DNA of 64,000 bases from Heterobilharzia americana (lineage: Eukaryota; Platyhelminthes; Trematoda; Strigeidida; Schistosomatidae). The notes under the pieces were generated by a model. It was given only the letters and a program-made list of their open reading frames with translations, did not search any database and had not been told where the DNA came from. The stretch's first letter is position 1, and each line of letters starts with the position of its first letter. This document shows, piece after piece, positions 35,401-46,627 of the stretch. Both the position numbers and the translations under genes were made by a program. The stretch is taken from NCBI GenBank assembly GCA_944470555.2, contig OX104134.1, positions 100,930,701 through 100,994,700 of the forward strand, written 5' to 3'.

Positions 35401-38400
35401 TGACGCAACTCACCAAGCAAGTGAAGTGCTACATAAATTTCACCACCTTACTCCCTACCATTAAACTGGGAGTGGTTGCAGACTACTCTTAGAGCATCAT
35501 ATTACGTTTCGCAGGTGTGAAATACGTAGCGCAGCCAAACATACTTAGACTTCTGCTCAACGTGTTCACAAGATATTCACAATCTCTTCACCTGGCGGAC
35601 GATATCGTCTGCACACTCTAGGTCAACCAGATGACCTTCGGGGAGTAAGTCAGTCCCTACGAAGTCACAGGTACCTAAGTTGATGTCCATCAGTACATCT
35701 AAGAGAAAGTCAAGTAGAAAGAATGACAGTGGGAATCCCTGGCGGACACCACTACTTGTCGTCAGTTCTGACAAAAACTCTGCATAACCCCTTACACGGC
35801 TGCGTTAGTTCCAGTAGAGAGCTTTGATTATCGTTATGTACTTGATCGATACTCTCTTCACAATCAGATACTGCCACAACACCTCACAACAGACAGAGTC
35901 TAATGTCGCCTTCAGGACAACAAATGAAGCAAGTGTCGACCAGTGGCCAGTAGGTATGTTCGTGTTCCAGAACCTGTCTAAGGATAGAAATCTGATTGGT
36001 GCGCCGTCACTCCGTCCAGGTCTGAAATGTGCCTGGTTTTCTTGTGCTCCAGTTAAGCATCAGATAACTATAAAGTCTAGGGTCAAACTAGTTCTCCCAT
36101 GTTTGTCACAAGACTTTTCTCCCTTCTTATTGATTGGGATGATCAGATAAGTGGACCAGTCTGATGGCATTACCTTTGATTCCCACGAGGTAGCTAGTAC
36201 CTTTGACACTTTAATCAGCAATTTCCTACCTCTGTCCTTGTAAACTTCGGGTGGTAAAATGTCAGGTCCTGCTGCTTTGTATCGTTTCGGGTTCGATACA
36301 GCTTTCTCAACTTCGAGGAGAGTTGGAAGACCGACATCTGCGTCCCCTCCAGGTTGAGGCTGGATGTTGGGCAACTGAAACGTTTCTGTGGTCCAGTTGG
36401 ACCTTGCTTCAAAGTGTTCTGCCCAACATTCTAGCCGTCTATCCTGAAAGGTTACCAGAGTACCATTGTTTTCAGTGATGGCACCACTGACCATCGTTAC
36501 CAACTGTCTTTACCACTGTTTTGAAAGTGGACATAATACACCACCAGGTTTCCTCAGGATGAGCATTGGTATCACGTCCAGATAAATGCTTATCTAACTT
36601 CCCCCTAAAAACGTATTTCGCATCCTCATCTTCTAATCGACCACAGACAGACTTTGTCATCGCCTGTTTTCTACGATCAGTAGGGCACAGACCTATACGA
36701 GCCCTTACTAATGCGTGGTCGGAGTACAAACTGGCACTGAGGAAACAGCGACAATCCTTCACCGATCCTCTCCAACGATGGTTCATAGCAGTGTGATCTG
36801 TTGTGTCCATCATTGGTTTGATGTTGGTGGACGCCATGTGAGACTGTCTCCCGTTGTGCTTAAGGTTAGTACTGGCTGGAAAAAGTGGTTGTCGGACCAA
36901 AACTGTAACAAACGATCACCGTTGTCAGTTCGTTGTAATAGGATACTGTAAGTACCTTCCAGAAGCCTCTTCGATAAGGCTTAGGTTCCCTATTTGATTG
37001 TTAAATTCACCTGGACGTTTTGCTTTTTGTAGTGAAATTGAAAGCTTCTCATAAAATTCATACTTTGCATCATCCGGTCTACTGTTGGTGTGTGTAGACG
37101 AAGATTTTGACTAGGTATCGGTTGGTCTCACGATCCTTCCTAGTTTGTACAGATCCTTTCAGTCGAAGAGCATTTAAATGGCTGTTGACTGGTATCTAGT
37201 CAAGAAGTCTACTTTCTGCGCTACAACTCAATTCTATGTCTACACATGCGACTCCACGGGAGCACGTCATTTGATCTCTGGACCACTCGTAAGGTGAATT
37301 TTGAAGACTCACTACAACGGCCAGGTGAAGCCAACTTAATGACCAAACTCGGGTCCTGCATACATATCTCAGAAACACAGGTTACCTAGACAGAAAAAAA
37401 GTGGTACTGAGATAGAAAGTGTATGGAAGGAAGTAGAATAAATAAACTAGGGTTAGTGAACTTGTTAAGACTTTTGAAGATTACAGAAAGTACATACGTT
37501 TGCGCCATTATGGTCTTTTTTTAGCCATGCCACTGAGATTATCTAGCCATTGATTCCTATCGTTCCCAGGGCCGCAACCAGGTTGTCTACATCTCCCAAC
37601 ACGGCTAAGACTCCAGGGTGCCATATCTTCGGTTAACTATCCTTAGCTTTATTTCAATTTCAGTCCTTATTTCTAAATAGCTGGTGACTTGATATGTGCA
37701 ACATTTGTTCAAGCCATCTTAGTCGAAGAAAGTCGATAACTTCATTCACTGACCTGTCATCTTTATTGAGTATCTTTCACCTAACCTCAACATTTCTCAT
37801 ACATTCAATTTTGAAAAAATGAATATAAAATGTAGAATCACGAGTAATTGTGCTGTTTTAATATCTGACAAAGCATTTGCGTTTCGTTGATACACAGTTG
37901 ATCAACCTTCAGTTTTGTCTCCTTCTATCCAGTCTAATACTATGAAGCATTGATTTGTTAACTAATGTTCAACAGTCCTATGAATCTGGAAATAGCATTA
38001 GTTTTGCTATTTGTGTTACGCTATCGTCAGAGTTTTCAACGATCACGTTAGTTAGTGTCGAGGTCAGGCCTGGAGTGATAGTGTAACAGATGATTTAAGA
38101 AATCCAATGTGATTCAGTTTTAATTTCAAGCTGGCATTTTTACTTCCACCTTCACTGTCACACTACTAGGACTCCTCTATAATTCTGTTGTCAGGGGTTT
38201 CATAAATATACACCTCAATGACATACATATAAAAACATAAGGTAAAAAGTTTGAATAAGCTTTGGTGCAGGTAAATCTACTGATGACATTGCGAACCTCC
38301 GTCGACTTAGGTGGTTATGACGTGCAGTACACATACCGAGCCACCACCTTCCTCGGTGAAAAATTTCAGCTGAAGTAGAGTTAGGTTAGAAAAAGGTTGA

Positions 38401-41400
38401 AGATGCTCAGACTAAAGCGTGTCATTAATCCATGAAGTCTCTTTGTACTAATCTGAGCCATGTGAAGGTATTTAGATTCCTACTTTGTGGTTGGCGTGGC
38501 AACTGAAGCCTATAGTTAAGGACTTCATTTCAGTCAATATCAATGTGGGACCGGCATTACTGCGCAAGGGTTTAAGTTGCCTCATTAGCACATCAAGTTA
38601 AGGGGTAAAAAGATATGGCTCAGAAGCGACAGCAGCGTATCCGTACGTTGTCTTCATCATAACCATATCGCATTGCCTTATTTACACTACGACTCCTGAT
38701 TCTCATCTCATAGTTATTCACAACTTGATTATTTCATCTCTAATACTTGTCTTTCGCCTTGTTTCTTGACACGCTGATGGAAAATATGGTAACTTGAGTG
38801 GTTACACAGCTATGCCAGATTCAGTTTTGCTTTTTGACTAACTGAGTTTTCAACCTTCTCTATACATAATCAATCGGACCATGATCACGCATTTATATAT
38901 CACACTGTTGGTGGGAATTTTAAATAAACCTGTAGTCAAATATTTAGTAACTAGTTGCTAGGATTTGTGCTGACCAAAAAGGCTAGGTATATCGACTTAT
39001 TACACCACCATTTTAAACTTGTCTACAAAAACATCGAAGTGGTTGCAGAATGCAACTTACTGTCACTGACACCTCTAATCAGTCTGCCTAAACTCCTCAC
39101 CGCTTTGTAGCTAGCGATATAGCGTGGAGAAATGAATAAATACATCCAGAAAATGAGTTCCTAATTCGCTTACTAGTCTGTAAAATGCATCATTGATATT
39201 CTCTGGCTGTCCAAATTTTGGCAAATGGATAGGGTTTCTCATCCTTTGGTTGTAAATTGAGTGCCTAAACCAACAACCTCCAGTGGTCAATATTCGCATC
39301 AGTAAGCGTAATAACTCATTTCACTTCAGGGATGACAATCACTAAATCCTCTGCTGACTTACACAAAGGCGAGATAGCCGACCACTAACCGATTGCTATA
39401 ATAGCGTAGTAAAAGTATGGGTTGCTTATGAACGGTCAGTCTGCATCACGATGTAATCAGTTGACAATTAACCATTCGATCACAAGTTGGGACTTATTTC
39501 GTCTTCTTCGATTTTGGAATCCCAGTAAGTGTAGATTTTAGCATAATATAGAAAACTGTACCCACTTGTTCTAGGCAAGAACGTCTAATAAATCCTCTAC
39601 CCTGGATGGTGAGCTAGATTTCTAACAAGCGTGGGAAGGAGTTTAGAAAGTTAAGTATATTACACTATGGAACACTTGTGCCAAACGTTTTGTTTATTTT
39701 AACCATTTCGATCGCCGAAAACAATGTGGTTTAATCTCTCATTATTTACTTCCAACCACAAAATACAGCAGCATAAAATCGGTATTTTAATAAGTTCTGG
39801 ATGACTTCATATCATTTTTACTATTTTTATCGAAATAACTACAGAATAATGTGTCGCTTGATAACAGACATTTCAGTTATTCTAGATAATCCAATGCTTT
39901 CTATTTTGTAAACATCAGTTTTCAAAATTTTGATGAATAGCCTCCTTCACACATATTTATTATCTTTAAGAAGTTTCGAAGACCCTATAGCTAACGTCTT
40001 ACCATTTTAATGAGTAGTGAAATGGCAAGACGATGCTGACCATTCTGCTGAAAAAAGTTTTAGTGTAAAAAAATATTCTAACCATTAGTGTAACATACAG
40101 CAGTAATCATTGATGTCTCAGGTGTGTTTCTTTACTGCCATCCAAATACAGATGCGCAACTAGAATATTTGTACTTATGCGTTTCGCTGGCACGTGTAAC
40201 CTGATTTGATGTAGCAAGAAAGTTCAAACCCTGTGTGCAACTAAAAATGTTTCATTGAAGAATGTGAAAAGTTAGTCAATAGGTTGGTACGGTATTCCAA
40301 ATCGAACCGAAATGCACTCAGTGACCACGTGGAGAGTAGGCTAAGGATACTACCTTGGTGTACAGACTTTAGTATGTAGAATGGAGTTCGAATCCATAAA
40401 CCGTTGGTATGAAATGGTATGTTGAGACCAATAAGTCACGCGTGTAAATGTATATACGTTCGACAGATCAGTGCATGGCGAGAAAACAACTGAATTAGAT
40501 AAGGTGAACGATCACAAAGTAGAAGAAAAAGGGATTCCAATACTTCTCAGTGTATATGCTTTCAAGTGTATGCTTACTATCTAGGGCCAATATCCATTGT
40601 GATCATTCGGCTTGCCCAAATGCTGTCTACTTGACAGTTTTACACTTCACAACGATGACAAAGTAACTTTATCTTTAGCAGCAAGACATTTTCACTGTGG
40701 TAATGTAATTCTACGCCGGGAGTTATTTATTTGGTACGCGATATGGTGGTATTTGTCGAGTACATAGTACCCAATCACTGTGGTATTATAAGTAGACAAA
40801 GTAACATGTAAGTATCCGTAGCTTTCTCATAGTTACTGACTTACTGGTTCGTTGTACATTCGACAGGGAACATCTCCGCATAGCAATACAGATGGCAATT
40901 TGAACTCATGTACTGTGGTGCCTTGTTCACTTGTAAAAGTAACTTAGTTGGAAAAAGATAGAACAAACCTTTTTTGAAAACTGTGTTACGATTATGTAAG
41001 CGATGATAGAAGTAGTTATTATGCTTAAGATTATCCTATCCGTACTGATTTTTCCAAAAGCCAATGGCTAAGTGACATAAGTAGTAGTATTCAAAAGCTT
41101 GAGTTCACCACATTCCAGGTAACAAGTACATTCGTACTATGTGATTTTACCATCTGTTTATATCGTCAGTTGCTTTATACTGTATTTGGATAGATTAGTT
41201 TCATAGAACTGACTCTCCACAAAGAAAGGACGCGGTATTCCATACAGTGAAAAAATGAAAGCTTGTGGGCAGTCGTGGAGCCAGGTTAAAAAGACTGCAG
41301 AGAACAGAGTGGAATTGTGACGTGCTACTAAAGCCCTACGTTCTACTAGAAACCCAAGGGACAAATGATAATTCTATACACTGGTGATACAGTTGCCAAC

Positions 41401-41839
41401 GTTGTCCTAGTTTAAGTGACAAAGAAAAAATATCTATCTTTTTAAGATAATCTCTGACCAGTTCTTTGTATTTTCACGTGTATAGGTCGTCCATTTCTGT
41501 GTTTCTAATATTTACTAAGTGTGAGGATTAATTATTACTCATATTAATTCAATCATATGTTTAATTTCTTCATTATAAATTCTTTTAAAGGCTAGGGCTG
41601 ATTTTATCAGTGAACGATTAGACAGAAGAGACTTACTGGTAGCGTCAAATTATGCTGCCTCAGATTTGGGTAACTGTATGATGGAACGAGGATCATTGCA
41701 ACCTGCCAATTGTTCGGATGTTAATTCTGGCGATGTGGTGACATCAACAAATAAATCGTCTGTTTTACCAACGGCTACTGGATCTGGACGCATTTTAGGC
41801 TCTTCAGTTATAGAAGACGATGACAACTATGATGAATAA
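32396..41839 (+). CDS. DR1: Negative cofactor 2 beta (DR1), four coding exons, one frameshift
   Basis: NC2-beta pairs with NC2-alpha (DRAP1) through histone folds and binds TBP on promoters, blocking TFIIA/TFIIB entry. Exons 32396-32408, 32445-32677, 32713-32885 and 41591-41839 join in one frame, if one missing base is allowed, to about 222 residues. Family blocks visible: acidic N-terminus; SIPRAALNKFVKE (compare IPRAAINKMIKE); TRDLLLNCCHCFIHKLATEAN; KKTISPQHILEG; SYKEHVELACQEAKEE; LERLAKEQQEIFEQARADF. These cover the histone fold (about residues 20-105) and the following Gln/Ala-type helix. The last exon ends in an acidic tail, EDDDNYDE, as in the family. The missing base lies in KE/IVPDARL at about 32524. 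The start at 32396 is the only ATG reachable through the first 36-nt intron; a second in-frame ATG is at 32402. Confidence 0.92.
32445..32677 (+). CDS. DR1: DR1 exon 2, histone fold, with -1 frameshift
   Basis: Carries the acidic N-terminus and most of the histone fold, to ISPQHILE. Frame 1 hits a TAG directly after NKFVKE (about 32523-32525), while the next frame continues IVPDARLTTETRDLLLNCC. The pattern fits one lost base in GAATAGTCC. The exon ends at 32677 before GCATGT. Confidence 0.9.
32678..32712 (+). other. 35-nt apparent GC-AG intron in DR1
   Basis: The only joint that keeps the family sequence (HILEG/LDSMNL against HVIQALESLGF) runs from GCATGT at 32678 to TTTTAG at 32712. The donor is therefore GC rather than GT. 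The alternative GT a few bases on would shift the frame. Neighbouring micro-introns in this window are 36 nt. Confidence 0.65.
32713..32885 (+). CDS. DR1: DR1 exon 3
   Basis: Completes the histone fold and enters the C-terminal helix: LDSMNLSSYKEHVELACQEA to LAKEQQEIFEQ. The donor is CAA/GTATGT at 32886. The phase matches exon 4. Confidence 0.9.
34690..37380 (-). mobile_element. Old RTE family B relic in DR1 intron
   Basis: Minus-strand pieces in family order: endonuclease N-part to 37380, AKYEFYEKLSISL near 37050, SDHALVRARIGL near 36720, and PTLLEVEKAVSNPKRYKAAG then DILPPEVYK at 36060-36503. The SGVRQGFPLS palm motif and CADD (for YADD) are at 35577-35774. The C-terminus at 34690-35460 includes SLTVGLRRIRRCRLSGWGP. 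It shares the LPNI...GDADVGLPTLLEVEKAVSN wording with 43853-44107, so these two belong to one B subgroup. Many frame breaks. Confidence 0.8.
37500..37900 (-). mobile_element. Family B 3' fragment
   Basis: On the minus strand the sequence resembles the end of the family B ORF (blocks like GWGP.ERNQWLDNLSGMA and a following RLRWLEQMLHI-like region), much decayed. It is separated from the neighbouring relic by about 120 bases. Confidence 0.5.
38280..38660 (+). mobile_element. Family B C-terminal fragment with an inserted short repeat
   Basis: Reads as NLRRLRWL-like residues from 38285 and ends with a MAQKRQQRIRTLSSS-like C-terminus at 38612-38660. Between them (38537-38605) is a short repeat containing GGCATTACTGCG that recurs at 61195-61275 and, inverted, near 50670-50720. 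Orientation is opposite to the larger relic upstream. Confidence 0.5.
41262..41366 (+). mobile_element. RTE-A 3'-end fragment
   Basis: About 105 bases matching the last part of family A, the coding end SWSQV..KTAENRV followed by AAGCCCT and CCCAAGGGACAAATGATAAT. It is a severely 5'-truncated copy just upstream of DR1 exon 4. Confidence 0.75.
41591..41839 (+). CDS. DR1: DR1 exon 4 (C-terminus)
   Basis: Starts after the acceptor TTTAAAG at 41590 with ARADFISERLDRRDLL and ends EDDDNYDE then TAA at 41837-41839. It lies 8.7 kb from exon 3 across an intron full of retrotransposon relics. The phase-0 join and continuation of the charged helix support the link; a transcript would confirm it. Confidence 0.8.
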   Translation, partial: ARADFISERLDRRDLLVASNYAASDLGNCMMERGSLQPANCSDVNSGDVVTSTNKSSVLPTATGSGRILGSSVIEDDDNYDE

Positions 41840-42109
41840 TGATTTGCCCAGTGTTTCCGTATTATTGTATGAATAAGTGTAAACAAACTTATCACACTTA
41901 CACTTAATGTACAAATCACTACTTAGTACTGCTTGGTTTTTTGTTTTGCATCAAGTTAGTTTCATATATGACGGTTCAGTAGGCTGATTGATATGTGTAT
42001 ATGATGCAATCCAACCCAATGTGAAGTAGGATTATGTAAGAGGATTTGAGCCACAATTATTGATTGCTCAGGTGAATTAGTCGAATCGACTCGTTAACCA
42101 TAGATAATG

Positions 42110-42665
42110 GGTGGCAGTGGAATCCAAAACGCGGGTTTCGTTTTATTGGGAACTCGTCCTCTGGATGTACCTGCTTTCCAGTGAGCGGTGTAGTTCCCAC
42201 TAAGACTCTAATTCGGGACCGATCGCTTCAAACACCTGAGCGTTATTTATTGGGCCAACGAGTCGTTAAAGCTGCTTCTTGTGTAACGGGTATAGGTTAT
42301 GTGGTGTTGATTGCATTATCTCGTCGTTGATTGAACCGAATTGATCGTTTTCTATTGGTATATGAACTCCTGTACAGATGCCTCAATATCGCCTGCATTT
42401 TCAATTTTGATATTAATGATGGATAAGGGCCTAGTAGATTACGCTCTGGCGTTTGAAGCGATCGATTTCGGGTTCCAGTCTTAGTGGGAACAGCATCGGT
42501 CGCTGGGAGGCAGATACATCCGGTTGACGAGTCTCAAGTAGGACGAAACGCGCGTCCTGAACCCTACTGCTAGCCACTGTCATTGATATCAAAGTTGCAA
42601 ATGCAGGCAATATCGAGGCATCAGTACAGGAACCCATGTGTCAATAGAGACCGATCGATTCAGGA
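42110..42665. repeat. Inverted pair of tRNA-like/hammerhead repeats (Sm-alpha type)
   Basis: The left half (about 42110-42300) reads on the minus strand as a tRNA-like stretch followed by a decayed hammerhead (42117-42175). The right half (42415-42575) reads on the plus strand as a tRNA-like stretch with box-B-like GGGTTCCAGTC, followed by a second hammerhead-like motif (42517-42562, GACGA...GGAC GAAACGCGCGTC). Between and after them are inverted arms of about 80 nt (42330-42415 and 42578-42665) sharing TGCCT-CAATATCG-CCTGCATTT. The layout matches the locus at 50.18-50.64 kb. Confidence 0.75.
42517..42562 (+). ncRNA. Degenerate hammerhead ribozyme motif
   Basis: The order stem I / TTGACGA / stem II GTCTCAAGTAGGAC / GAAA / CGCGCGTC is kept, but the invariant first C of the CUGANGA core is T, and stem I pairing is reduced. 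Probably inactive. Confidence 0.65.
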
Positions 42666-43199
42666 TAATACGAGCAAATCCATAGAAAATACTAAAAGTC
42701 CAATGCCTACGTTAATGAATCCTATTTCAACTGGATGATACATACTCAGATAAAATTAGGTCAGGACGCAATTTCGTAGTGGATGTGAGTAGTCTTCCTC
42801 TCTTCTGCCCTTTAACAATTTATTCCTCATTTACAGAGCTGTTCTTCAGCATAAGTTTTTACGTCCAAATAAGAATATGGGTGTGTGTATGTATCCAACG
42901 TTTCAGAATTCTTTTTAGAAAGTCAAGTAACTGATCATCTCTAACCATAAATATATTGAATGTAAAAAAATCGACATCCCAGTGCACTGTACTTTGGTGT
43001 TAGACGTTGGAAGTCAACCAACAGAAAGCCCTAAATGTACATGCTAACACTCGTCAGCAAGGTGCGCCTGCATTCATAAGAAAACAGCGATTCAAACCTG
43101 TCACTTAGTTCTCAAATCGGAGGAGCCACCGTTGACTGGGCGAAATACATGACTTGGTGGTTACAAGTGGGTAGCTATGCAGGCCTAAAGAACCAACAT

Positions 43200-44030
43200 T
43201 GACAGACAGCAACGTTAACGCTAGCACAAAAGCATGAATTCTACGAGCTGTCAGCTTTGCTATAGAAAGCAAAACGTCCAGATGTAGTCATAATGGCAAG
43301 TGACTTGAACGCTCAAGTAGGGTAGCTGAGCCAATCGGAAAGTCATCCCATGAGGCATCTACAGAAACATATGCCAATGAACCGACGACGGTTATCGTCT
43401 GTTACAATTTTGTTCTGACAATCACTTGTTTCTGGCCAACACTAACTTTAAGCATAAAGAGAGGCACTATCACATGGCGTCTGCCGACATCAAATCAACG
43501 ATAGGCACAGATAGATCATATCGCTGTAAGCAATCGTTGGAGAGGATCATTGCTATTTCTTGAGTACCTGTTTGGACTCCGATTATGCGCTAGTACGGGC
43601 CCGTGTATGTCTGCGCCTTACTAGCCGCAGTGAGGTCAATCTGTGCTCAATAAGAACGTCAAATACGAATTTAGGGAGGAGTTAGCTAAGGATCTACCTA
43701 AGCGTGACATCAATGCTGCATCTGGTGAAAGCCAGAAAGATGGAGAAAGCATCACCGTTGAGTAACTAAGCTTATTTAAGATCCTGGCAAGAAGACAGCG
43801 ATGGTGAGTTAAACCAGAACGCTTTGAAGCACAGTTCAACTGGACCACAACAATGCTTCAGCTGCCCAACATCCTGCCTGAACCTGAAGGTGATGCAAAT
43901 GTCGGTCTCCCAACTCTCCTTGAAGTTGAGAAAGCTGTATCGAACCTGAAACGATGCGAAGCAGCAGGATCTGACATTTTGCCACCTAGAGTTCTGAAGG
44001 ATGGAGTAAGGAAATTGCCAATAAGAATAG
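43200..44030 (+). mobile_element. RTE family B relic, truncated by a hammerhead repeat
   Basis: Plus-strand pieces: HEFYELSALL-like and SDLNAQVG near 43235-43330, an endonuclease SD-A-LVRARV block near 43575-43615, and LPNILPEPEGDANVGLPTLL to DILPPRVLKDGVRKLPI at 43853-44030. Similarity stops abruptly at about 44030, where hammerhead-bearing sequence begins. It is of the same subgroup as 34690-37380. Confidence 0.7.
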
Positions 44031-44054
44031 CGCCCCTCATTGGGGTGCTAGTGC

Positions 44055-44106
44055 ACCCAACTGACGAGTCCCAAATAGGACGAAACGTGCGTCTTAGATT
44101 CCACTG
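44055..44106 (+). ncRNA. Hammerhead ribozyme motif, core conserved
   Basis: CTGACGA at 44061-44067, stem II with GTCC/GGAC (44068-44081), GAAA (44082-44085) and the cleavage triplet GTC (44091-44093). Stem III is very short, as in tRNA-linked schistosome hammerheads. Stem I (CACCCAA against TTAGATT) pairs weakly, so self-cleavage is doubtful. No tRNA-like part is evident upstream. Confidence 0.7.
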
Positions 44107-44591
44107 AATTGTGATAATGTTTGGGCTTTAGTTCAGGTGACTGAATAACTGCCGTTACGAAACAAAAAAATAAAATCAATTCACCAGATACACGTCCATG
44201 CAATGAGCCACATCGATTGTGTGATAACCAATGTTATTACTTGATTGTTCAGATCACTGTAAGCGGAGTGTTATTCAAACCAGTGATCCAAGGCTGGTTA
44301 AAAGTCGAGTAGGTAGACAAATAAGCCAAAGCTGCCGTTACACTGTTTGTTTTGGGTTATTTCAACTGATATTTAGGATCTTAAGATTCAACCGGACAAC
44401 GTGTACACAACTGAAAACATACTACTTTACCTCACATTGTGCATCAGAGAAAAAAGTAGTTAGACATGGCGTAACATACCTTTCCAGTTATATTATTCGG
44501 TGTAAACTCAACAACTGATCTGTTTATCACATGTCACCCAGTGGAACAGTTTTACTTACTGGATAACTTTTCGGGACAATTTATTGTCCAT

Positions 44592-44605
44592 ATATTTATG
44601 TGGTA
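44592..44605. repeat. Target-site duplication, left copy, of truncated RTE-A
   Basis: ATATTTATGTGGTA, repeated exactly at 45560-45573. Confidence 0.88.
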
Positions 44606-45559
44606 GAAGGGCAGTCAACCTTCTACCTTAACTTCATCGATTTTGAGAAGGCCTTTGACAGCGTCGACCGAGAAGTAATTCGGCAGCTGCTTCAATACTA
44701 CGGAATACCGCAAGATTTAGATTTCGCCGATGACTTATGTCTAATGTCACACAAACTTGCAGATCTACAGACGATTACTAACAAGTCGACAGAAGAGGCA
44801 GAGCAGCGAAGACGGGACTTCAAGTGAATATAGAGAAGACAGAGGTGATGAAGATACCGCACCAACAACTCCAACAACAAACTCCAATCACCATGAACGA
44901 AAGAAACTTAAAGGAAGTAGACTCCTTCACCTATCTAGGCAGGGCAGCATGGTTTCAACTACAGGCGGCACAGACGAGGATGTCAAAGTCAGAATCGGAA
45001 AGGCAAGAAGGGCGTTGATTAGCCTGAAACTAGTATGGAGATCTTCTGCACTCAGCGTGTGGAACAAGATCCGGATTTTCAACACCAACGTCAAGTCAGT
45101 GCTTCTGTATGGTTCAGAGACTTGGCGCGTTACGAAAGGGATTTCCAATAAACTACAGACATTCACCAACAACTGCCTACGCTGGCTCGTTACTGAAGAT
45201 CAGATGGCCAGAATAATGAGAATAAGCAACAAGGAGCTCTGGGAACGAATCAACCAAGAACCCATCGCTCAACAAATATGCAGTGGAAGGAGGTGGGGAT
45301 GGATTGGGCATACACTGAGAAGGCCTACTGGAGACATCACGCATCAGACCCTGGAGTGGAACCAAGAGGGGAAACGACGAGTTGGACGTCCCAGCTGAGG
45401 GTGACATGGAGATCATACGAGAAGGAAATGAAAGCTTCTGGGCTGTCGTGGAGTCAGGTTCAAAAGATTTCAGAGAACAGAGTGCACTGGAGAGGTACTA
45501 CTGAAGCCCTATGTTCGTTCCATTAGGAACCCAAGGCACAAATAATAATAATAATAATA
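44606..45559 (+). mobile_element. RTE-A copy, 5'-truncated with internal deletion
   Basis: 954 bp between perfect 14-bp target-site duplications. It starts inside the reverse transcriptase (TFYLNFIDFEKAFDSVDREV) and, at about 44713, jumps from YYGIPQ directly to [11 protein letters not shown]. That loses roughly 230 bases, including the GVKQGC..LSP region still present in the full-length copies. It continues through the C-terminal region ([39 protein letters not shown]) to an (AAT)n tail at 45540-45559. The retained ORF is mostly open, with frame changes near 44820 and 45390. Confidence 0.9.
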
Positions 45560-45573
45560 ATATTTATGTGGTA
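45560..45573. repeat. Target-site duplication, right copy, of truncated RTE-A
   Basis: Exact match to 44592-44605, directly after the (AAT)n tail. Confidence 0.88.
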
Positions 45574-46627
45574 TGAATAATAAAGGGTAAACTTTGTCCA
45601 AAAAGTTATCCAGTTTCACTATGTAACGCATTTAATATATACACTAAAATGAAACTAACCCTGACATTACATATTGGATAACAGCCTGGATGGTATACTT
45701 GCACAATCCTAGTGATCATTTCTGACCACCGTACAGTAAATAGAGCGGATCGTTATCCTTCGGTAAGTAGCCGGGAATTTTATTGAAAAAAAAACCAATG
45801 CACAACGATTGAAAGAATTATAAATTTTTATTTATAATACTAGAAACTTCGGTTTTAAAGAAGTATTAACTGCTTAAATAACTCGATTATCAGTGTACAC
45901 ATATCTACTCATGCTCCACGATTTCATAAATTACACTTAATGTGGGGAAATAGCGAATTGTATTGATCTTAAACAATTAGTTTAACTTAACCGACTTATA
46001 ATTCATCAATGTTCATTGGAGCTGTGACCCAGTGGCTTGGGGAGATGATCATCATCGGTTCGAGCCTCACCCCATCTACCGAGGTTTGGGCGGCCAAGTA
46101 GTATCACTAGCCCTCACATATTAGGTATGGCTTACTGCACAAACAAGCACAAGGCTGTTGAGTGTACTTCGATTTTTTCGAATGCTGACTGGGGATATGA
46201 ATATGTATAGCCTTTTGGGTAATTCATGACATGATACATCGGCATTTCCACAATTTTCATTCAGTTATAAACACAAGTAATTCAACACTAACAAAACTGA
46301 TCATTCCCACCAACACGATTTGCATTCAACTAATTTACTACTACTGGTATACATAACATGCACAATCGATAAAATTATACAATGGTAGTGGTATCGCCAA
46401 AAAAGCGAAGAAATATATGTGGATAATAAACCAATAATAACTAATCGAACAGTTGACAAAAGGATAAGTGGTTAATCTGTGAAGTGTTAACCTGGCAACT
46501 GATCATGCGGTGGTGATGAAAATCCATCAGCACACTGTAGCAAACGATTCAGTCTATATGGGATTGCTGAATAGTGGAAGGCATTCTCATCTGATAGTTT
46601 GTAATCTTGTTGTATTGATGATAATGA
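45574..46627. other. AT-rich stretch with one tRNA-like repeat
   Basis: Apart from the tRNA-like repeat at 46020-46090 (listed separately) nothing is recognised. The end of this stretch should include the 3' untranslated region of the minus-strand gene whose stop is at 46628. Confidence 0.4.
46020..46090 (+). repeat. tRNA-derived short repeat without hammerhead
   Basis: A pol III type pair of boxes is seen: ACCCAGTGGCTTGGGG (box A-like) and ATCGGTTCGAGCCTC (box B-like). Spacing is tRNA-like, but there is no full cloverleaf. It resembles the tRNA-like half of the hammerhead repeats in this window. Confidence 0.55.
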
